DNA of 55,195 bases from Clostridiaceae bacterium (GTDB lineage Bacteria > Bacillota > Clostridia > Lachnospirales > Lachnospiraceae): NCBI GenBank assembly GCA_902362865.1, contig CABIYE010000019.1, positions 1 to 55,195 of the forward strand. The letters are read 5' to 3'. Made by a program: the position numbers and the translations under genes. Positions 25,439-34,038 of the stretch are shown piece after piece (the first letter of the stretch is position 1; each line of letters starts with the position of its first letter). Below the pieces are notes generated by a model. It was not told where the DNA came from, did no database searches, and was given only the letters and a program-made list of their open reading frames with translations.

Positions 25439-26611
25439 GTGGATTTTAGATCTGAAGTATTCAAATTATGCAAAGCAATACAGAAAAGAACAGAAACAAA
25501 TATTGTCAATGATACATATCTAAGGCTTTTCACTTGCAAATCTGAAGAATATGTGATACCCCAATATTCAATGTTTCATGAGGCGGCAAAACACGGAAAT
25601 AACCAGTTTTATGGGTATCTTTATGCTAATGAACATACGGATGATTATAAGACGGTATTACAAGGGATTACACCATTACCTGATAAGGACATACAGATAT
25701 TTGCAAGAGCACATGCCACTATTTACGCTCTTATAAAAGAATGTGTTAAGGAGTTAGAGATTTCAAATCCTAAGATTGCGAAGGCATTGGACCCATATAG
25801 TAAATATAGACCTATAACTGCACCAGCAGGAGTACCATTCTTAGCTGAAAAGGAATATGAAAAAGCTGCGGAAGCATTTCGAGAATCTAAACTATACAAA
25901 AAACTGATTAATTCATCGATTAATGCTCTCGTGGAAGAACTTAAACCTGAGGACATACATACTATGTTTATGGTTTTCGAGAAGGAGATAGTGGCGTGTC
26001 CTTTAGATGTAGTGCCAGAAAGTATTAAACCACTAGAAAAATGTTTGGTAACAAAATTTGAAAAAATAGAAGAAATATTACTGGCTGAAACATTGATGAT
26101 TTTTGCTCTTCAAAAATCATTGGAAAATGCTTGTAGTCTGTTGTATACAGCTTTAATTGGAGATGATTTACGCGTATTTAATAATGACAACATATTTAGC
26201 ATTGATAAAAATTATAGTAATTCTCTGAGAAAGATTATACAACTATCTGCCATTGGAATTTTTTTGACTGGAAAATCAAATACGGTAGGAGATATTATGT
26301 TGGTTGACTGTGATCCTTCTCCTGAATATCATATGCATGAATTTGGGGTGATACAGTCGTATTCAGCAAGTTTTAATGGTGAAATGGGAGATACAAGTAA
26401 AGTTACAATGATGGTTGTTGATGATTTACTTAATCCATATCATCTTCTAACAAATAGAATTATTGATATGGATTTCCCACCGCTGGTTAGAGAAGAACTA
26501 GAAGATAGTAAAGATAAAAATATATCTGTAAAAAAGAAAATATCTCGAAACGAGAAGTGCCCATGTGGAAGTGGATTAAAGTATAAATTTTGTTGTGGAA
26601 AGAATAAGTAA
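25439..26611 (+). CDS. SEC-C motif protein of unknown function
   Basis: Start GTG 25439 is chosen because AAGGTGG lies 8 bases upstream; two earlier GTG codons overlap that site. The product has 390 residues. Most of it is helical without a domain I recognise. The last 25 residues are a SEC-C zinc motif (EKCPCGSGLKYKFCCGK), preceded by a Lys-rich linker. SEC-C tails are found on SecA and on many unrelated proteins, where they mediate binding to protein or nucleic acid. It pairs with the YaaC-like gene. A two-gene defence or toxin-type unit is possible but unproven. Confidence 0.65.
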   Translation: MDFRSEVFKLCKAIQKRTETNIVNDTYLRLFTCKSEEYVIPQYSMFHEAAKHGNNQFYGYLYANEHTDDYKTVLQGITPLPDKDIQIFARAHATIYALIKECVKELEISNPKIAKALDPYSKYRPITAPAGVPFLAEKEYEKAAEAFRESKLYKKLINSSINALVEELKPEDIHTMFMVFEKEIVACPLDVVPESIKPLEKCLVTKFEKIEEILLAETLMIFALQKSLENACSLLYTALIGDDLRVFNNDNIFSIDKNYSNSLRKIIQLSAIGIFLTGKSNTVGDIMLVDCDPSPEYHMHEFGVIQSYSASFNGEMGDTSKVTMMVVDDLLNPYHLLTNRIIDMDFPPLVREELEDSKDKNISVKKKISRNEKCPCGSGLKYKFCCGKNK

Positions 26612-26680
26612 TAGAAATTGGGCTATAGGTATGAGACTGTAACAGCTGTTGTAGACAAGTTTCACATTGGAATATAGAAA

Positions 26681-26715
26681 GGCGTATGGAGTTGCTGATC
26701 CATGCGCCTCTTTTT
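26681..26715. terminator. Bidirectional terminator between SEC-C and relaxase genes
   Basis: GGCGTATGGA pairs with TCCATGCGCC (one G-U) around an 8-nt loop, followed by TCTTTTT on the plus strand. Confidence 0.8.
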
Positions 26716-26722
26716 AAAGAAA

Positions 26723-28432
26723 TTATAATTCTATATCATATGATCTTTTCTTAGTTCGAGCAGGCTGATTTCGTCGCATCTCCTGTTTCCTCTGATATTC
26801 AAGTTCCCATGCACGATGGGAGAAAACATCAGGATCCTCCACATTGAGATAATCCACCTCATTGGCGGCAATATCACGACGGTGATAGTCGTAATATTTA
26901 CCGGAAGTACCTTTGAGTTGTTCAATCAGCTTATCCCGAAAATCAGGACGTATCTGGATTCTGGTATCCAGCAATTCTGTGTACTGTTCTGGTTCAGGAC
27001 GAAATTTTTCTTCCCGGAAAGCGGCGGCATCTTTTTCAAGCTGTTTTTTGAGCGAGATGTCCTGAGAATCCAGGATATCCAGATTGTTATTCATCTGGTC
27101 ATATTTTTTGGATAGATTCGTCATATCTTTATCGGTAGAGCATTCTGCCTGGAAGATTAGCTGCTCTTTCCTTGATTTCAGTTCTTCGATTTCTTCGGTA
27201 ATAGTGGTAAGCTGCTGATTCAATTTTATATGCTGGATGCGATTCAAAATACTGGTTTTCTCTTTTTTCACATTCAGTTCTTTCCGCTCTGTAACTTTAG
27301 CTTTGAGTTTCTTTTTAACGGTGTTGTATTTATTCAGTATTGGATTAAAATGATTCATCCAGTCATGGATCACTTCTTTTTGCATCTCATTGTGGAGCAA
27401 ATGATATTGTGTAAAAATCATGTGATTTCGGATTGCTTCCAATGTTTCTGCAATTATTGGAATAGACTTTTCTACAGCTTCAGCCAGTTTTGCTACTTTT
27501 GCTTTTAATTCTCGGAGCATTTTGTTATCCGCACGAATCTGACGGTTGATTTCACAGCGGTCTGCTATCATGCCTTTCTTTTCCATATTCTGGGCAATGT
27601 AGCCTTCATGGATGGTTGGCTGTTCGGTGATTCCCTGATCTGCAAAGCTGCGGTGATCAATGGTAGCATTTATCTGATTACGTGCAAGCATTTCATTTAC
27701 GGCATCTGCCCAGTTTGCCCGCCAGATACAAAGTTGTTCATCACTGTTCCATTGTTCGGAAATAGGATTCTGTCTGCCATATCGGCTGCTCTTGGGGTGT
27801 TTATCAATCCGTTCATATCCTTTTTCCTGTGCAACAGAGGAAGTCAGATATTCTTTCTTTTTCCCAACTTTATAGCGATATTGCTTTTCCCATCCCTGTT
27901 TCTGAGCAGTTTTAAATTCAGAAGCAGTAAATCCTCTTTCTTCCCCATTTTTTATACAGAGATATTCTTTTTCTGTTTTATACTGCCATGTTCCGTTTTC
28001 ATTCAGTGGACGGACGGTAAGCAGAATGTGTGCATGAGGATTGTGTCCATCTGTATTGTGAATAGCAAAGTCAGCACACATGCCCATATCCACAAAATTT
28101 TTTTGAATAAAATTTTGAAGAAGAGAAATATTGCTGTCTTTATCCAACTCAACGGGGAGTGCGACAACAAATTCTCTTGCAAGTCGGCTGTCTTTGGTCT
28201 TTTCGTTTTCTTCCACAGCATTCCAGAGTTGTTCCCGGTCATTCCATTCCAATGGAGCCATTGGAGGAAGCATCACCTCCTGATAGATCAGCCCCTGCTT
28301 TCTGGTATAGTCATGCTGGATGCCGTCATAATCATTGTACATGCGGCTACAGCTCATATAAGCAGAAGCAGCAACAGCAGACCGACCGGAACCACGGCTG
28401 ACGACTTTGGCTTGCATATGATAAATTGCCAT
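26723..28432 (-). CDS. MobA/MobL (MOBQ) relaxase
   Basis: Start ATG 28432 follows AAAGGAGGTGCCAGAT. The product has 569 residues. The relaxase domain (1-260) begins AIYHMQAKVVSRGSGRSAVA and holds the histidine motif NTDGHNPHAHILLTVRP (HxH metal site); the tyrosine nucleophile is probably in the first 40 residues. The rest is a long coiled coil. It nicks the transfer origin and pilots the strand through a helper element's secretion system. The predicted oriT lies just upstream (28.49-28.55 kb). No type IV secretion genes are present, so the element is mobilizable rather than self-transmissible. Confidence 0.92.
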   Translation of the reverse strand: MAIYHMQAKVVSRGSGRSAVAASAYMSCSRMYNDYDGIQHDYTRKQGLIYQEVMLPPMAPLEWNDREQLWNAVEENEKTKDSRLAREFVVALPVELDKDSNISLLQNFIQKNFVDMGMCADFAIHNTDGHNPHAHILLTVRPLNENGTWQYKTEKEYLCIKNGEERGFTASEFKTAQKQGWEKQYRYKVGKKKEYLTSSVAQEKGYERIDKHPKSSRYGRQNPISEQWNSDEQLCIWRANWADAVNEMLARNQINATIDHRSFADQGITEQPTIHEGYIAQNMEKKGMIADRCEINRQIRADNKMLRELKAKVAKLAEAVEKSIPIIAETLEAIRNHMIFTQYHLLHNEMQKEVIHDWMNHFNPILNKYNTVKKKLKAKVTERKELNVKKEKTSILNRIQHIKLNQQLTTITEEIEELKSRKEQLIFQAECSTDKDMTNLSKKYDQMNNNLDILDSQDISLKKQLEKDAAAFREEKFRPEPEQYTELLDTRIQIRPDFRDKLIEQLKGTSGKYYDYHRRDIAANEVDYLNVEDPDVFSHRAWELEYQRKQEMRRNQPARTKKRSYDIEL

Positions 28433-28484
28433 ATCTGGCACCTCCTTTCGATGTTGCCTGCAACAGCGGATAAAGCCCTCGGCA

Positions 28485-28552
28485 GAGCGCACGAGCCCCG
28501 AAGGGGATACCACTGCCTGATTTATCAGGTGGTGAGTAAGTGCGCCCTTCGG
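28485..28552 (-). other. oriT: Candidate origin of transfer (oriT), RSF1010-like
   Basis: The core TAAGTGCGCCCT (28537-28548) matches the nick region of RSF1010/R1162-type MobQ origins, and it is preceded by an inverted repeat CCTGAT-tt-ATCAGG with outer CCA/TGG, as in those origins. A second pair CCCCGAAGGGG / CCCTTCGGG brackets the region. It lies between the relaxase and DUF3847 genes. The nick is expected within the GCG/CCC step of the core, by analogy. Confidence 0.75.
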
Positions 28553-28569
28553 GAGTAGAACTTGTGCGT

Positions 28570-28791
28570 TTACATTCCCCGTAACCGGATCATCAGCTCC
28601 CGTTTTAGGGAATCTAAATCCATTTCTTTAATATGGGGAACAATACTTTCCAGAATTGCTCCTTCCTGGACTAATCGGTGTGTTCTGGCATCACGCTCTT
28701 TTTTCCGATTTCTTGCTTCAGCTTCTTCTTGACGGTGCTTTGCCTGTAAAAGTGCTTTTTCTTCTGGTGTTATTGTCCTTTTATCTGCCAT
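28570..28791 (-). CDS. DUF3847 small mobilization-module protein
   Basis: Start ATG 28791 follows AAAGGAGGTGCCAGAT, the same leader as the relaxase gene, suggesting duplicated translation signals. The product has 73 residues: MADKRTITPEEKALLQAKHR followed by a charged helix and a hydrophobic C-terminus (DLDSLKRELMIRLRGM). This matches DUF3847, which is regularly found directly before MobA/L relaxases in Lachnospiraceae elements. A relaxosome accessory role is inferred from position. Confidence 0.75.
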   Translation of the reverse strand: MADKRTITPEEKALLQAKHRQEEAEARNRKKERDARTHRLVQEGAILESIVPHIKEMDLDSLKRELMIRLRGM

Positions 28792-28961
28792 ATCTGGCAC
28801 CTCCTTTTTATGCCCGTATCCGGGCAATTTTGGTTTCAAAATCTTCTGGTCTAGTACTATAGTTTCGGATAACTGACAGTGGCATATTTCTGGTGATGAA
28901 TATGAAAAGAAAGTAGCACCACTGCCAGTGAGAAATAACTATTGAGTTATACTCCGTTGTT

Positions 28962-29819
28962 TCAATTCTGGTTCAAATCAGGATTGCTTAGCAGGATTTT
29001 CTTCGCCTCTTTCAAATTGGCGGAAGCGTTGTCCTGACGGATATTCCGGTTATTGATACGGACAGGAATACATCTCTCTAGAATGCGGTCATAAATTCGT
29101 TTGTGTGCGATATCAGCGGCGTTATTCAGCTCTGATAAAGTGAGATTGGTCGTTATGATCAGGGGTTTTTTACTGCGGTAACGACAGTCAATCACATTGA
29201 ATACCTGTTCCAGTGCAAAGTCAGAGTTCCGCTCGATTCCGAGATCATCAATAATCAGAAGACTGTAGCGGTTTAAGCTGTTGATGAACTGGTTTCTGTC
29301 TTCAAAATGCATTACGGTAAGGGTATTCAGAATCCGGGAAAAGTTGGTCATCAGTACAGGAACGCCTTTTTCCAGAAGGGCATTGGCAATGCAGCCTGCA
29401 AAAAAAGATTTTCCAGTACCGACATCACCCCAGATGAGAAGTCCGGAAGCGTTTGCTTTCATCTCTTCCCAGTTGCTTACATAATTGTGTGCCAGTTTTA
29501 TTTCCGGATTGATGCCGTTATCCCTGGCAAAAGTGTAGTCATAGAGTGCTTTGTCCTGTAAGCCGCTGGTTTTAAGATGCTCTATTTCCATTTGTTTTTC
29601 ATGAAGTTTTCTCTGGGTCTCTTCCTGCTCAAAGATTTCCTGCTGGCATTTACAGCGGATAGAAGGAATAAGAACCTTTCCCTGTAATTCATGCCGGCAT
29701 TGTCTTGGCGTATTGCATTTGGAACAGTAGATCAGGTGGTCTGTTTCGTTAAAATATTCATCAGGCTGAAGTTCTCTGTTTGGTGTTATAGCATTTGCTT
29801 TTTCTGTAAATCTTGTCAT
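28962..29819 (-). CDS. DnaC-like AAA+ helicase loader
   Basis: The product has 285 residues; its ATG overlaps the repA stop (ATGA), so it is translationally coupled. A Cys-rich N-terminus (YCSKCNTPRQCRH, RCKCQQE; about 30-65) may bind zinc. Walker A is LLIWGDVGTGKSFFAG (about 125-140), Walker B SLLIIDDLGIER, with an Arg finger region in RIYDRILERC. In plasmids and phages such proteins load the replicative helicase at an origin opened by the initiator. It pairs with RepA for autonomous replication of the element. A 140-bp gap follows up to DUF3847 with an imperfect CAGTGG/CCACTG inverted repeat. Confidence 0.88.
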   Translation of the reverse strand: MTRFTEKANAITPNRELQPDEYFNETDHLIYCSKCNTPRQCRHELQGKVLIPSIRCKCQQEIFEQEETQRKLHEKQMEIEHLKTSGLQDKALYDYTFARDNGINPEIKLAHNYVSNWEEMKANASGLLIWGDVGTGKSFFAGCIANALLEKGVPVLMTNFSRILNTLTVMHFEDRNQFINSLNRYSLLIIDDLGIERNSDFALEQVFNVIDCRYRSKKPLIITTNLTLSELNNAADIAHKRIYDRILERCIPVRINNRNIRQDNASANLKEAKKILLSNPDLNQN

Positions 29820-30532
29820 AGTGTTTCGTATTCCTCACTTTCGTAATTCCTTTGCCGGGAAGCAGGATGATCCTGTCTTGCCCAACTGATGATGGTAGCT
29901 GCATGGTTCTGATATTGCTTTCCGGTAGAAGCCATATAACCGGATAAGCGTTCAATATAATCCTGCCAGTCAGGGATTGTCTGCCGGATATCTTCCAGCT
30001 CTTTTTCTGACAGAAAAACATTTTGAAATTTTCCATAGGGTGAGAGTGGATCCTTACTCCCTCTTTTTTCTAAATTGTTCTTTTTTATCTCTTTCTTATT
30101 ACCAGACAGTTTTCTGTCTGTATCAGGGAAAGAATCCCGTCTGTCAATAGGACAGTTTTCTGTCTGTCTTAGGGAAAGAAATCTGTCTGTATAGTGGATG
30201 GTTTCTTTTGGGAGTTTTACATAAATCCGATTAGGCTGTCCGGGTCCCTGCCGTTTTCGGAAGATAAGCTCCTGTTTTTCCAGTACTGCCAGAGCAGTTT
30301 TAACAGTCATCTGGCTTTTGTGGAGAACTTCTGCCAGTGCTTCAATCGTAAAGTAAATGAACACATGACCATCTGTATCTGACCAGCCCTCATTTTTCTG
30401 GGAAAGCCTTGCCCGGTCGAGCAGGATAATATAAAGCATTTTGGCAGTTTCGTTTATTTCCATGTCCAGAAGGAAACGGGGAAACATCATATAAGATGGC
30501 AGGTTGGTGTCTGCTGTCAGAAAGTCAGTCAT
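29816..30532 (-). CDS. repA: Replication initiator protein A (RepA_N family)
   Basis: Start ATG 30532 follows TTGGAGGTGAACAC; an ATG six codons upstream overlaps that site. The product has 238 residues. The N-terminal 110 residues match the RepA_N winged helix (FPRFLLDMEINETAKMLYII, MTVKTALAVLEKQELI). The middle (about 115-145) is low-complexity and coincides with DNA repeats that may be the origin; the C-terminal domain (about 160-238) is variable, as in the family. RepA_N initiators replicate low-copy Gram-positive plasmids, so this island can probably exist as an extrachromosomal circle. Confidence 0.88.
   Translation of the reverse strand: MTDFLTADTNLPSYMMFPRFLLDMEINETAKMLYIILLDRARLSQKNEGWSDTDGHVFIYFTIEALAEVLHKSQMTVKTALAVLEKQELIFRKRQGPGQPNRIYVKLPKETIHYTDRFLSLRQTENCPIDRRDSFPDTDRKLSGNKKEIKKNNLEKRGSKDPLSPYGKFQNVFLSEKELEDIRQTIPDWQDYIERLSGYMASTGKQYQNHAATIISWARQDHPASRQRNYESEEYETL
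30105..30190 (-). repeat. Iteron-like repeats inside repA (candidate replication origin)
   Basis: Two copies with 46-bp spacing of GACAGTTTTCTGTCTGT followed by AGGGAAAGAA, starting at 30,105 and 30,151; each contains the palindrome GACAG-tttt-CTGTC, and further CTGTCTGT half-units follow. In RepA_N plasmids the origin lies in repeats within the central part of the initiator gene, the same position as here. Confidence 0.65.
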
Positions 30533-30556
30533 GTGTTCACCTCCAATCAAAAGGGT

Positions 30557-30940
30557 TTATTCTCCAAGAAAATCCCAGTCTACATCACTATCTGGCTGTG
30601 AATTTTCAGGTGCTGGAAAGGACGCCCTGATTTGGGGCTCCCTTTGCGCCATGCCTGCAGTCAGTCCGGAAAGAAAAAGTGGCAATGCCTGTTTCAGACT
30701 GTTTTCCACTGCATCTACAATCTGTTTCACAAAAAGTTCTTCCCGTTCTCTTGTTTCCAGATAAGGATCAGCCTGTGTGCGGTAGTAGCGGTCAAAATAA
30801 TCTACCAGTGCAAGAGAGATTACCTGACTGTAAGATTTAAAATCCTGCCTGTCCATCGTCTGTAAATATTCCCAGGCTCTCCGCTGCTGTTCTTTGTCCA
30901 GATTAAAGCGCAGGTTTGTGTTGCGGATATTGTTCTGCAT
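30557..30940 (-). CDS. ParR-like partition protein
   Basis: The product has 127 residues and starts at ATG 30940 behind AAAAGGAGGGG, three bases after parM. The N-terminal half (LRFNLDKEQQRRAWEYLQTM, SYSQVISLALVDYF) fits a ribbon-helix-helix centromere-binding domain; the C-terminus is a helix and an acidic tail suited to contact the ParM filament. Size and position after an actin-like gene agree with ParR. Sequence similarity within ParR families is low, so the call leans on context. Confidence 0.7.
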   Translation of the reverse strand: MQNNIRNTNLRFNLDKEQQRRAWEYLQTMDRQDFKSYSQVISLALVDYFDRYYRTQADPYLETREREELFVKQIVDAVENSLKQALPLFLSGLTAGMAQREPQIRASFPAPENSQPDSDVDWDFLGE

Positions 30941-30943
30941 GGT

Positions 30944-31861
30944 TTATCCCCTCCTTTTCAGGCTCATATAAGCCAGAGATTCGTAACCTTTGGCAGTGGC
31001 GCAGATGTCATCAATGATTGTGACTCGTGATTTGTCATACGTTCCGAAGTTACGGATCAGGCATCCACCGCCGCCAACCACATACAGGCGCATCAGGTCA
31101 GGATTGTATTCATATTTGCGGAGCGTGGAAAAAAGTTCTGCCACATACTGTCTGGAAATAGAACTGATACAATCCAGATATGGTGTTGAAATGTCAGCTG
31201 TTCCAAACCGCAGAATCTGTTCTACTGTGGATTCTTCAATTTTCACTCCGAATTTGTCCAGAACAGCGTTCTTTGCGGCAATCATGCACTGGTTTACACC
31301 AAGTTTTTCTGTCCAACATCGGCTCTCCTGCGCTTTCTTATTGTTGACATACAGAATGTTCATGGTTCCGTTTCCGATATCTGCAAGGAGATTGGTTCCC
31401 TTGAAATTTCCTAGTTGGTTTACGATAGCCGGATACCCCTGTGGGTAAAGGCTGCATCCCACAAAGCGGAGATAATACTCTTTGCCGTTAAAAAGGTAAT
31501 GGACTTCTGGATTCTGGAGCAGATAGGAACGAAAAGCTTCTCTTTGATTTCTGATCCATGTGAGAGGAAGTCCGGCAGCCAGATGAACATCTGCTTCACG
31601 GATGGAAAAGACATTCAGTTCCCTTGCAATAGCCATTAGTGTCAGAAGATAATATTCTTCGTCCATAGCTTTATCCGGAATAAATTCTTTGTGTCCTTCG
31701 CCGATCCGGTAGTAAATGCCGTTGTATTCCAGAATATTCCCGGTGAAGATTGGTTCAGTTTCATAGGCTTTGATGCCGGTTGGGGTGACGGTGTTTGCTG
31801 TTTTCATATTGCCGTAGCCATGATCTACAGCAATGATTTTTGTGTTTCTGAGTTCTCGCAT
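30944..31861 (-). CDS. parM: ParM-like actin ATPase for plasmid segregation
   Basis: Start ATG 31861 follows CGGAGG; the ORF extends 60 codons upstream without protein-like sequence. The product has 305 residues. Actin-fold motifs: phosphate-1 IIAVDHGYGNMKTAN, phosphate-2 LLADIGNGTMNILYV and the adenosine motif RLYVVGGGGCLIRNFG. It polymerises to push plasmid copies apart via ParR bound at a centromere. With ParR, RepA and DnaC it forms a plasmid maintenance block. 11-bp-spaced repeats upstream are a likely centromere. Confidence 0.85.
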   Translation of the reverse strand: MRELRNTKIIAVDHGYGNMKTANTVTPTGIKAYETEPIFTGNILEYNGIYYRIGEGHKEFIPDKAMDEEYYLLTLMAIARELNVFSIREADVHLAAGLPLTWIRNQREAFRSYLLQNPEVHYLFNGKEYYLRFVGCSLYPQGYPAIVNQLGNFKGTNLLADIGNGTMNILYVNNKKAQESRCWTEKLGVNQCMIAAKNAVLDKFGVKIEESTVEQILRFGTADISTPYLDCISSISRQYVAELFSTLRKYEYNPDLMRLYVVGGGGCLIRNFGTYDKSRVTIIDDICATAKGYESLAYMSLKRRG

Positions 31862-31958
31862 AAAAAATACCTCCGTTTTCGTATTGATTGATTCAGCAGG
31901 TCGTACCGGTGTGGTACTGCTTTGCTGTGGGAAAAGCATACGAAAATCGGAGGAAAAA

Positions 31959-31989
31959 GGCATTGAGGGGAAATTGAGCAGGAATTGAG
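31959..31989. repeat. Three 11-bp-spaced direct repeats upstream of parM (candidate parC/operator)
   Basis: ATTGAG occurs at 31962, 31973 and 31984, exactly 11 bp apart, in extended units GGCATTGAG, GGAAATTGAG and AGGAATTGAG. One helical turn spacing upstream of a parM start is the usual form of a ParR-binding centromere that also serves as operator. Confidence 0.5.
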
Positions 31990-32029
31990 AAAAAAGATAT
32001 ATTGTGCTTACGTTCTTCATGTACTCTTG

Positions 32030-32059
32030 TTGTGATTTCATTGTTTTTTATCGTATAAT
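32030..32059 (+). promoter_or_regulatory. Promoter of the cargo two-component system
   Basis: TTGTGA, 18-bp spacer, perfect TATAAT (32054-32059), 22 bp before the start codon at 32082. The remainder of the gap to the divergent parM holds the 11-bp repeats. Confidence 0.55.
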
Positions 32060-32081
32060 ATGGATACTGGAGGTGGTTTGG

Positions 32082-32756
32082 ATGAAATACAAGATTTTAG
32101 TTGTCGATGATGATAAAGAATTGGTGAAAATGCTTTGTAGTTATTTTAATATGAAACAATATGAAACCATTACGGCTACAGATGGAATGGAAGCATTAAA
32201 TAAAATAGAAATGAAACCGGATATTATTTTGTTGGATATCAATATGCCACGCATGGATGGGATTGAAGTATGTCGTCTGATACGCAGTAAAGTGTTATGT
32301 CCAATTTTATTTCTAACAGCAAGAGTTGACGAAGATGATAAAATTAATGGGTTGCTTTCGGGTGGGGATGATTATATTACGAAACCATTTAGTCTTCGGG
32401 AGTTGGAAGCAAGGATTGTCACAAACATAAAGAGAGAAGAAAGGCATCAACAAAAAACAGAATACCGCTTCATGGATGAAATGCTGATTGATTATTCTGA
32501 AAAAATAGTAGCTATAGCTGGACACAGGATGGAGTTCACAAAAATTGAATATCAGATTATTGAATTCTTATCCATGCATCCAGGGCAGGTGTTTGATAAA
32601 GAACGTATATATGCACAAGTCTGTGGATATGATGCGGAAGGGGACAGTAGAACGATAACGGAATTAGTACGGCGTATAAGGAAAAAAATAGCGGATTATT
32701 CAGAAAAAGAATACATAGAAACTGTATGGGGGATTGGATACCGATGGAAAAAATAA
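32082..32756 (+). CDS. OmpR-family response regulator (mobile cargo)
   Basis: Start ATG 32082 follows GGAGGTGG; upstream in-frame residues are not protein-like. The product has 224 residues. Receiver motifs: LVVDDDKE, phospho-Asp in IILLDINMPRMDG, Thr in LFLTARVDE and Lys in DDYITKPF. The winged helix follows (EFTKIEYQIIEFLSMHPGQ, SRTITELVRRIRKK, VWGIGYRWKK). It overlaps the kinase gene by 13 bp and probably controls the ABC transporter genes downstream. Confidence 0.9.
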   Translation: MKYKILVVDDDKELVKMLCSYFNMKQYETITATDGMEALNKIEMKPDIILLDINMPRMDGIEVCRLIRSKVLCPILFLTARVDEDDKINGLLSGGDDYITKPFSLRELEARIVTNIKREERHQQKTEYRFMDEMLIDYSEKIVAIAGHRMEFTKIEYQIIEFLSMHPGQVFDKERIYAQVCGYDAEGDSRTITELVRRIRKKIADYSEKEYIETVWGIGYRWKK

Positions 32757-33922
32757 GAAACTTGTCACTGAAAAAAACAATTCTGCTTTATTTTGTGATC
32801 AGCTTAACGGCAGCATTTCTGTTATCTGGATTTACAGTTCATTTTGCAAGAAATATGCAGAATAAAATATGGGAAAAATATATTGATTATGCAGATTATA
32901 CGGACGTGTTTCAGCAATATGGAAAGAAATACGAGATTGAGATATCAAGACCTAATCAATCGCAGATGAATCGTTTGGACCATCATCTTTCGGAAATGTG
33001 TGACTTTATGGAAACATATTCGGTACTGATTTTTTCGATTGTTGGGAGTGTTGCTGCGGTATTCTTTTTTTATAAAAATAAGTTAAAGACGCCTCTACAG
33101 GAATTAAAAGATGCCTCACAAATGATTGCAGATAATGAACTGGATTTTCATGTGTCCTATGAAAATAAAGATGAGATGGGAACGTTGTGTAAAGAATTTG
33201 AAATGATGCGAAGTGCTTTAGCAGATAACAACAGAAAGATGTGGCGAATGATTGATGACGAGAAGGTCTTGCGGAATGCAATTGCACATGACATACGTTC
33301 TCCACTTTCCATATTGCGAGGGTATCAGGAAATGCTCTTAGAGTTTGTTTCTGCTGAGAGTATAAAAACAGAGGATGTTATTGATATCTTACAAACAGGC
33401 ATGTATCAGATTGACCGTATAGAGCATTTCACGGAAAACATGAGAAAAATGTCCCATTTAGAACAGAGGGAACTGCAATGCTCAGAGATAGAATTATCAG
33501 AACTGGCAAAAAAGATTGAGGCAGAAGCTGCCATGCTGTCCAAGAAGGAAAGTAAATTATGTAAGGTAGAAAGAGTGCAGGAACAAAACATTGTGAAAGT
33601 GGATGAGGAACTTGTCATGGAAGTGGCAGACAACTTACTGGAAAATGCGGTTCGATATGCACAAAAAAGTATTGTTTTGCAGATAAAGAAAAAGGATGGT
33701 TTTCTTATAATTTCTGTTGAAGATGATGGAATAGGATTTGTGGATACTGAGGAAAAAGTAACAGAACCATTTTATCATAAGAATCCACAAGATGATTTAA
33801 AGCATTTTGGCCTTGGTATGTATATTTCTCGTATTTTCTGTGAAAAGCATGGAGGAAATTTGAAAATATATAATGCCAGACAAGGCGGTGCTCATGTAGA
33901 AGCTCTTTTCAAAGCTGAATAA
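32744..33922 (+). CDS. Sensor histidine kinase (mobile cargo)
   Basis: Start ATG 32744 lies inside the end of the regulator gene, preceded by GGGGGAT. The product has 392 residues. Two membrane helices (about 14-34 and 92-112) bracket a short extracellular loop of about 55 residues, then HAMP, phospho-acceptor AIAHDIRSPLSILRGYQ, NLLENAVRYAQ, EDDGIGF and HFGLGMYISRIF. The short sensor loop resembles kinases that sense through a partner ABC transporter, which is encoded just downstream. Confidence 0.9.
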   Translation: MEKIRNLSLKKTILLYFVISLTAAFLLSGFTVHFARNMQNKIWEKYIDYADYTDVFQQYGKKYEIEISRPNQSQMNRLDHHLSEMCDFMETYSVLIFSIVGSVAAVFFFYKNKLKTPLQELKDASQMIADNELDFHVSYENKDEMGTLCKEFEMMRSALADNNRKMWRMIDDEKVLRNAIAHDIRSPLSILRGYQEMLLEFVSAESIKTEDVIDILQTGMYQIDRIEHFTENMRKMSHLEQRELQCSEIELSELAKKIEAEAAMLSKKESKLCKVERVQEQNIVKVDEELVMEVADNLLENAVRYAQKSIVLQIKKKDGFLIISVEDDGIGFVDTEEKVTEPFYHKNPQDDLKHFGLGMYISRIFCEKHGGNLKIYNARQGGAHVEALFKAE

Positions 33923-33935
33923 AAATACTTTATAA

Positions 33936-33972
33936 GGCTGAAATCACAAATAAAGTGGTTTTAGTCTTTTTT
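33936..33972 (+). terminator. Terminator between the kinase and ABC genes
   Basis: GGCTGAAATCAC pairs with GTGGTTTTAGTC (12 pairs, three G-U), followed by TTTTTT. It separates the regulatory genes from the transporter genes, so the latter need read-through or their own promoter in the next 65 bp. Confidence 0.7.
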
Positions 33973-34038
33973 ATTGTGAATTTATTGAGAATTGATTTGT
34001 ATGATGTTGTTAAAGAAATAAAGAAAGGAAGAGATACA

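Noticed and set aside
27608..28558. Open frame of 316 codons on the plus strand
   Set aside because: It is antisense to the relaxase gene and oriT; composition is Cys/Phe-rich as expected for the shadow of a coding strand.
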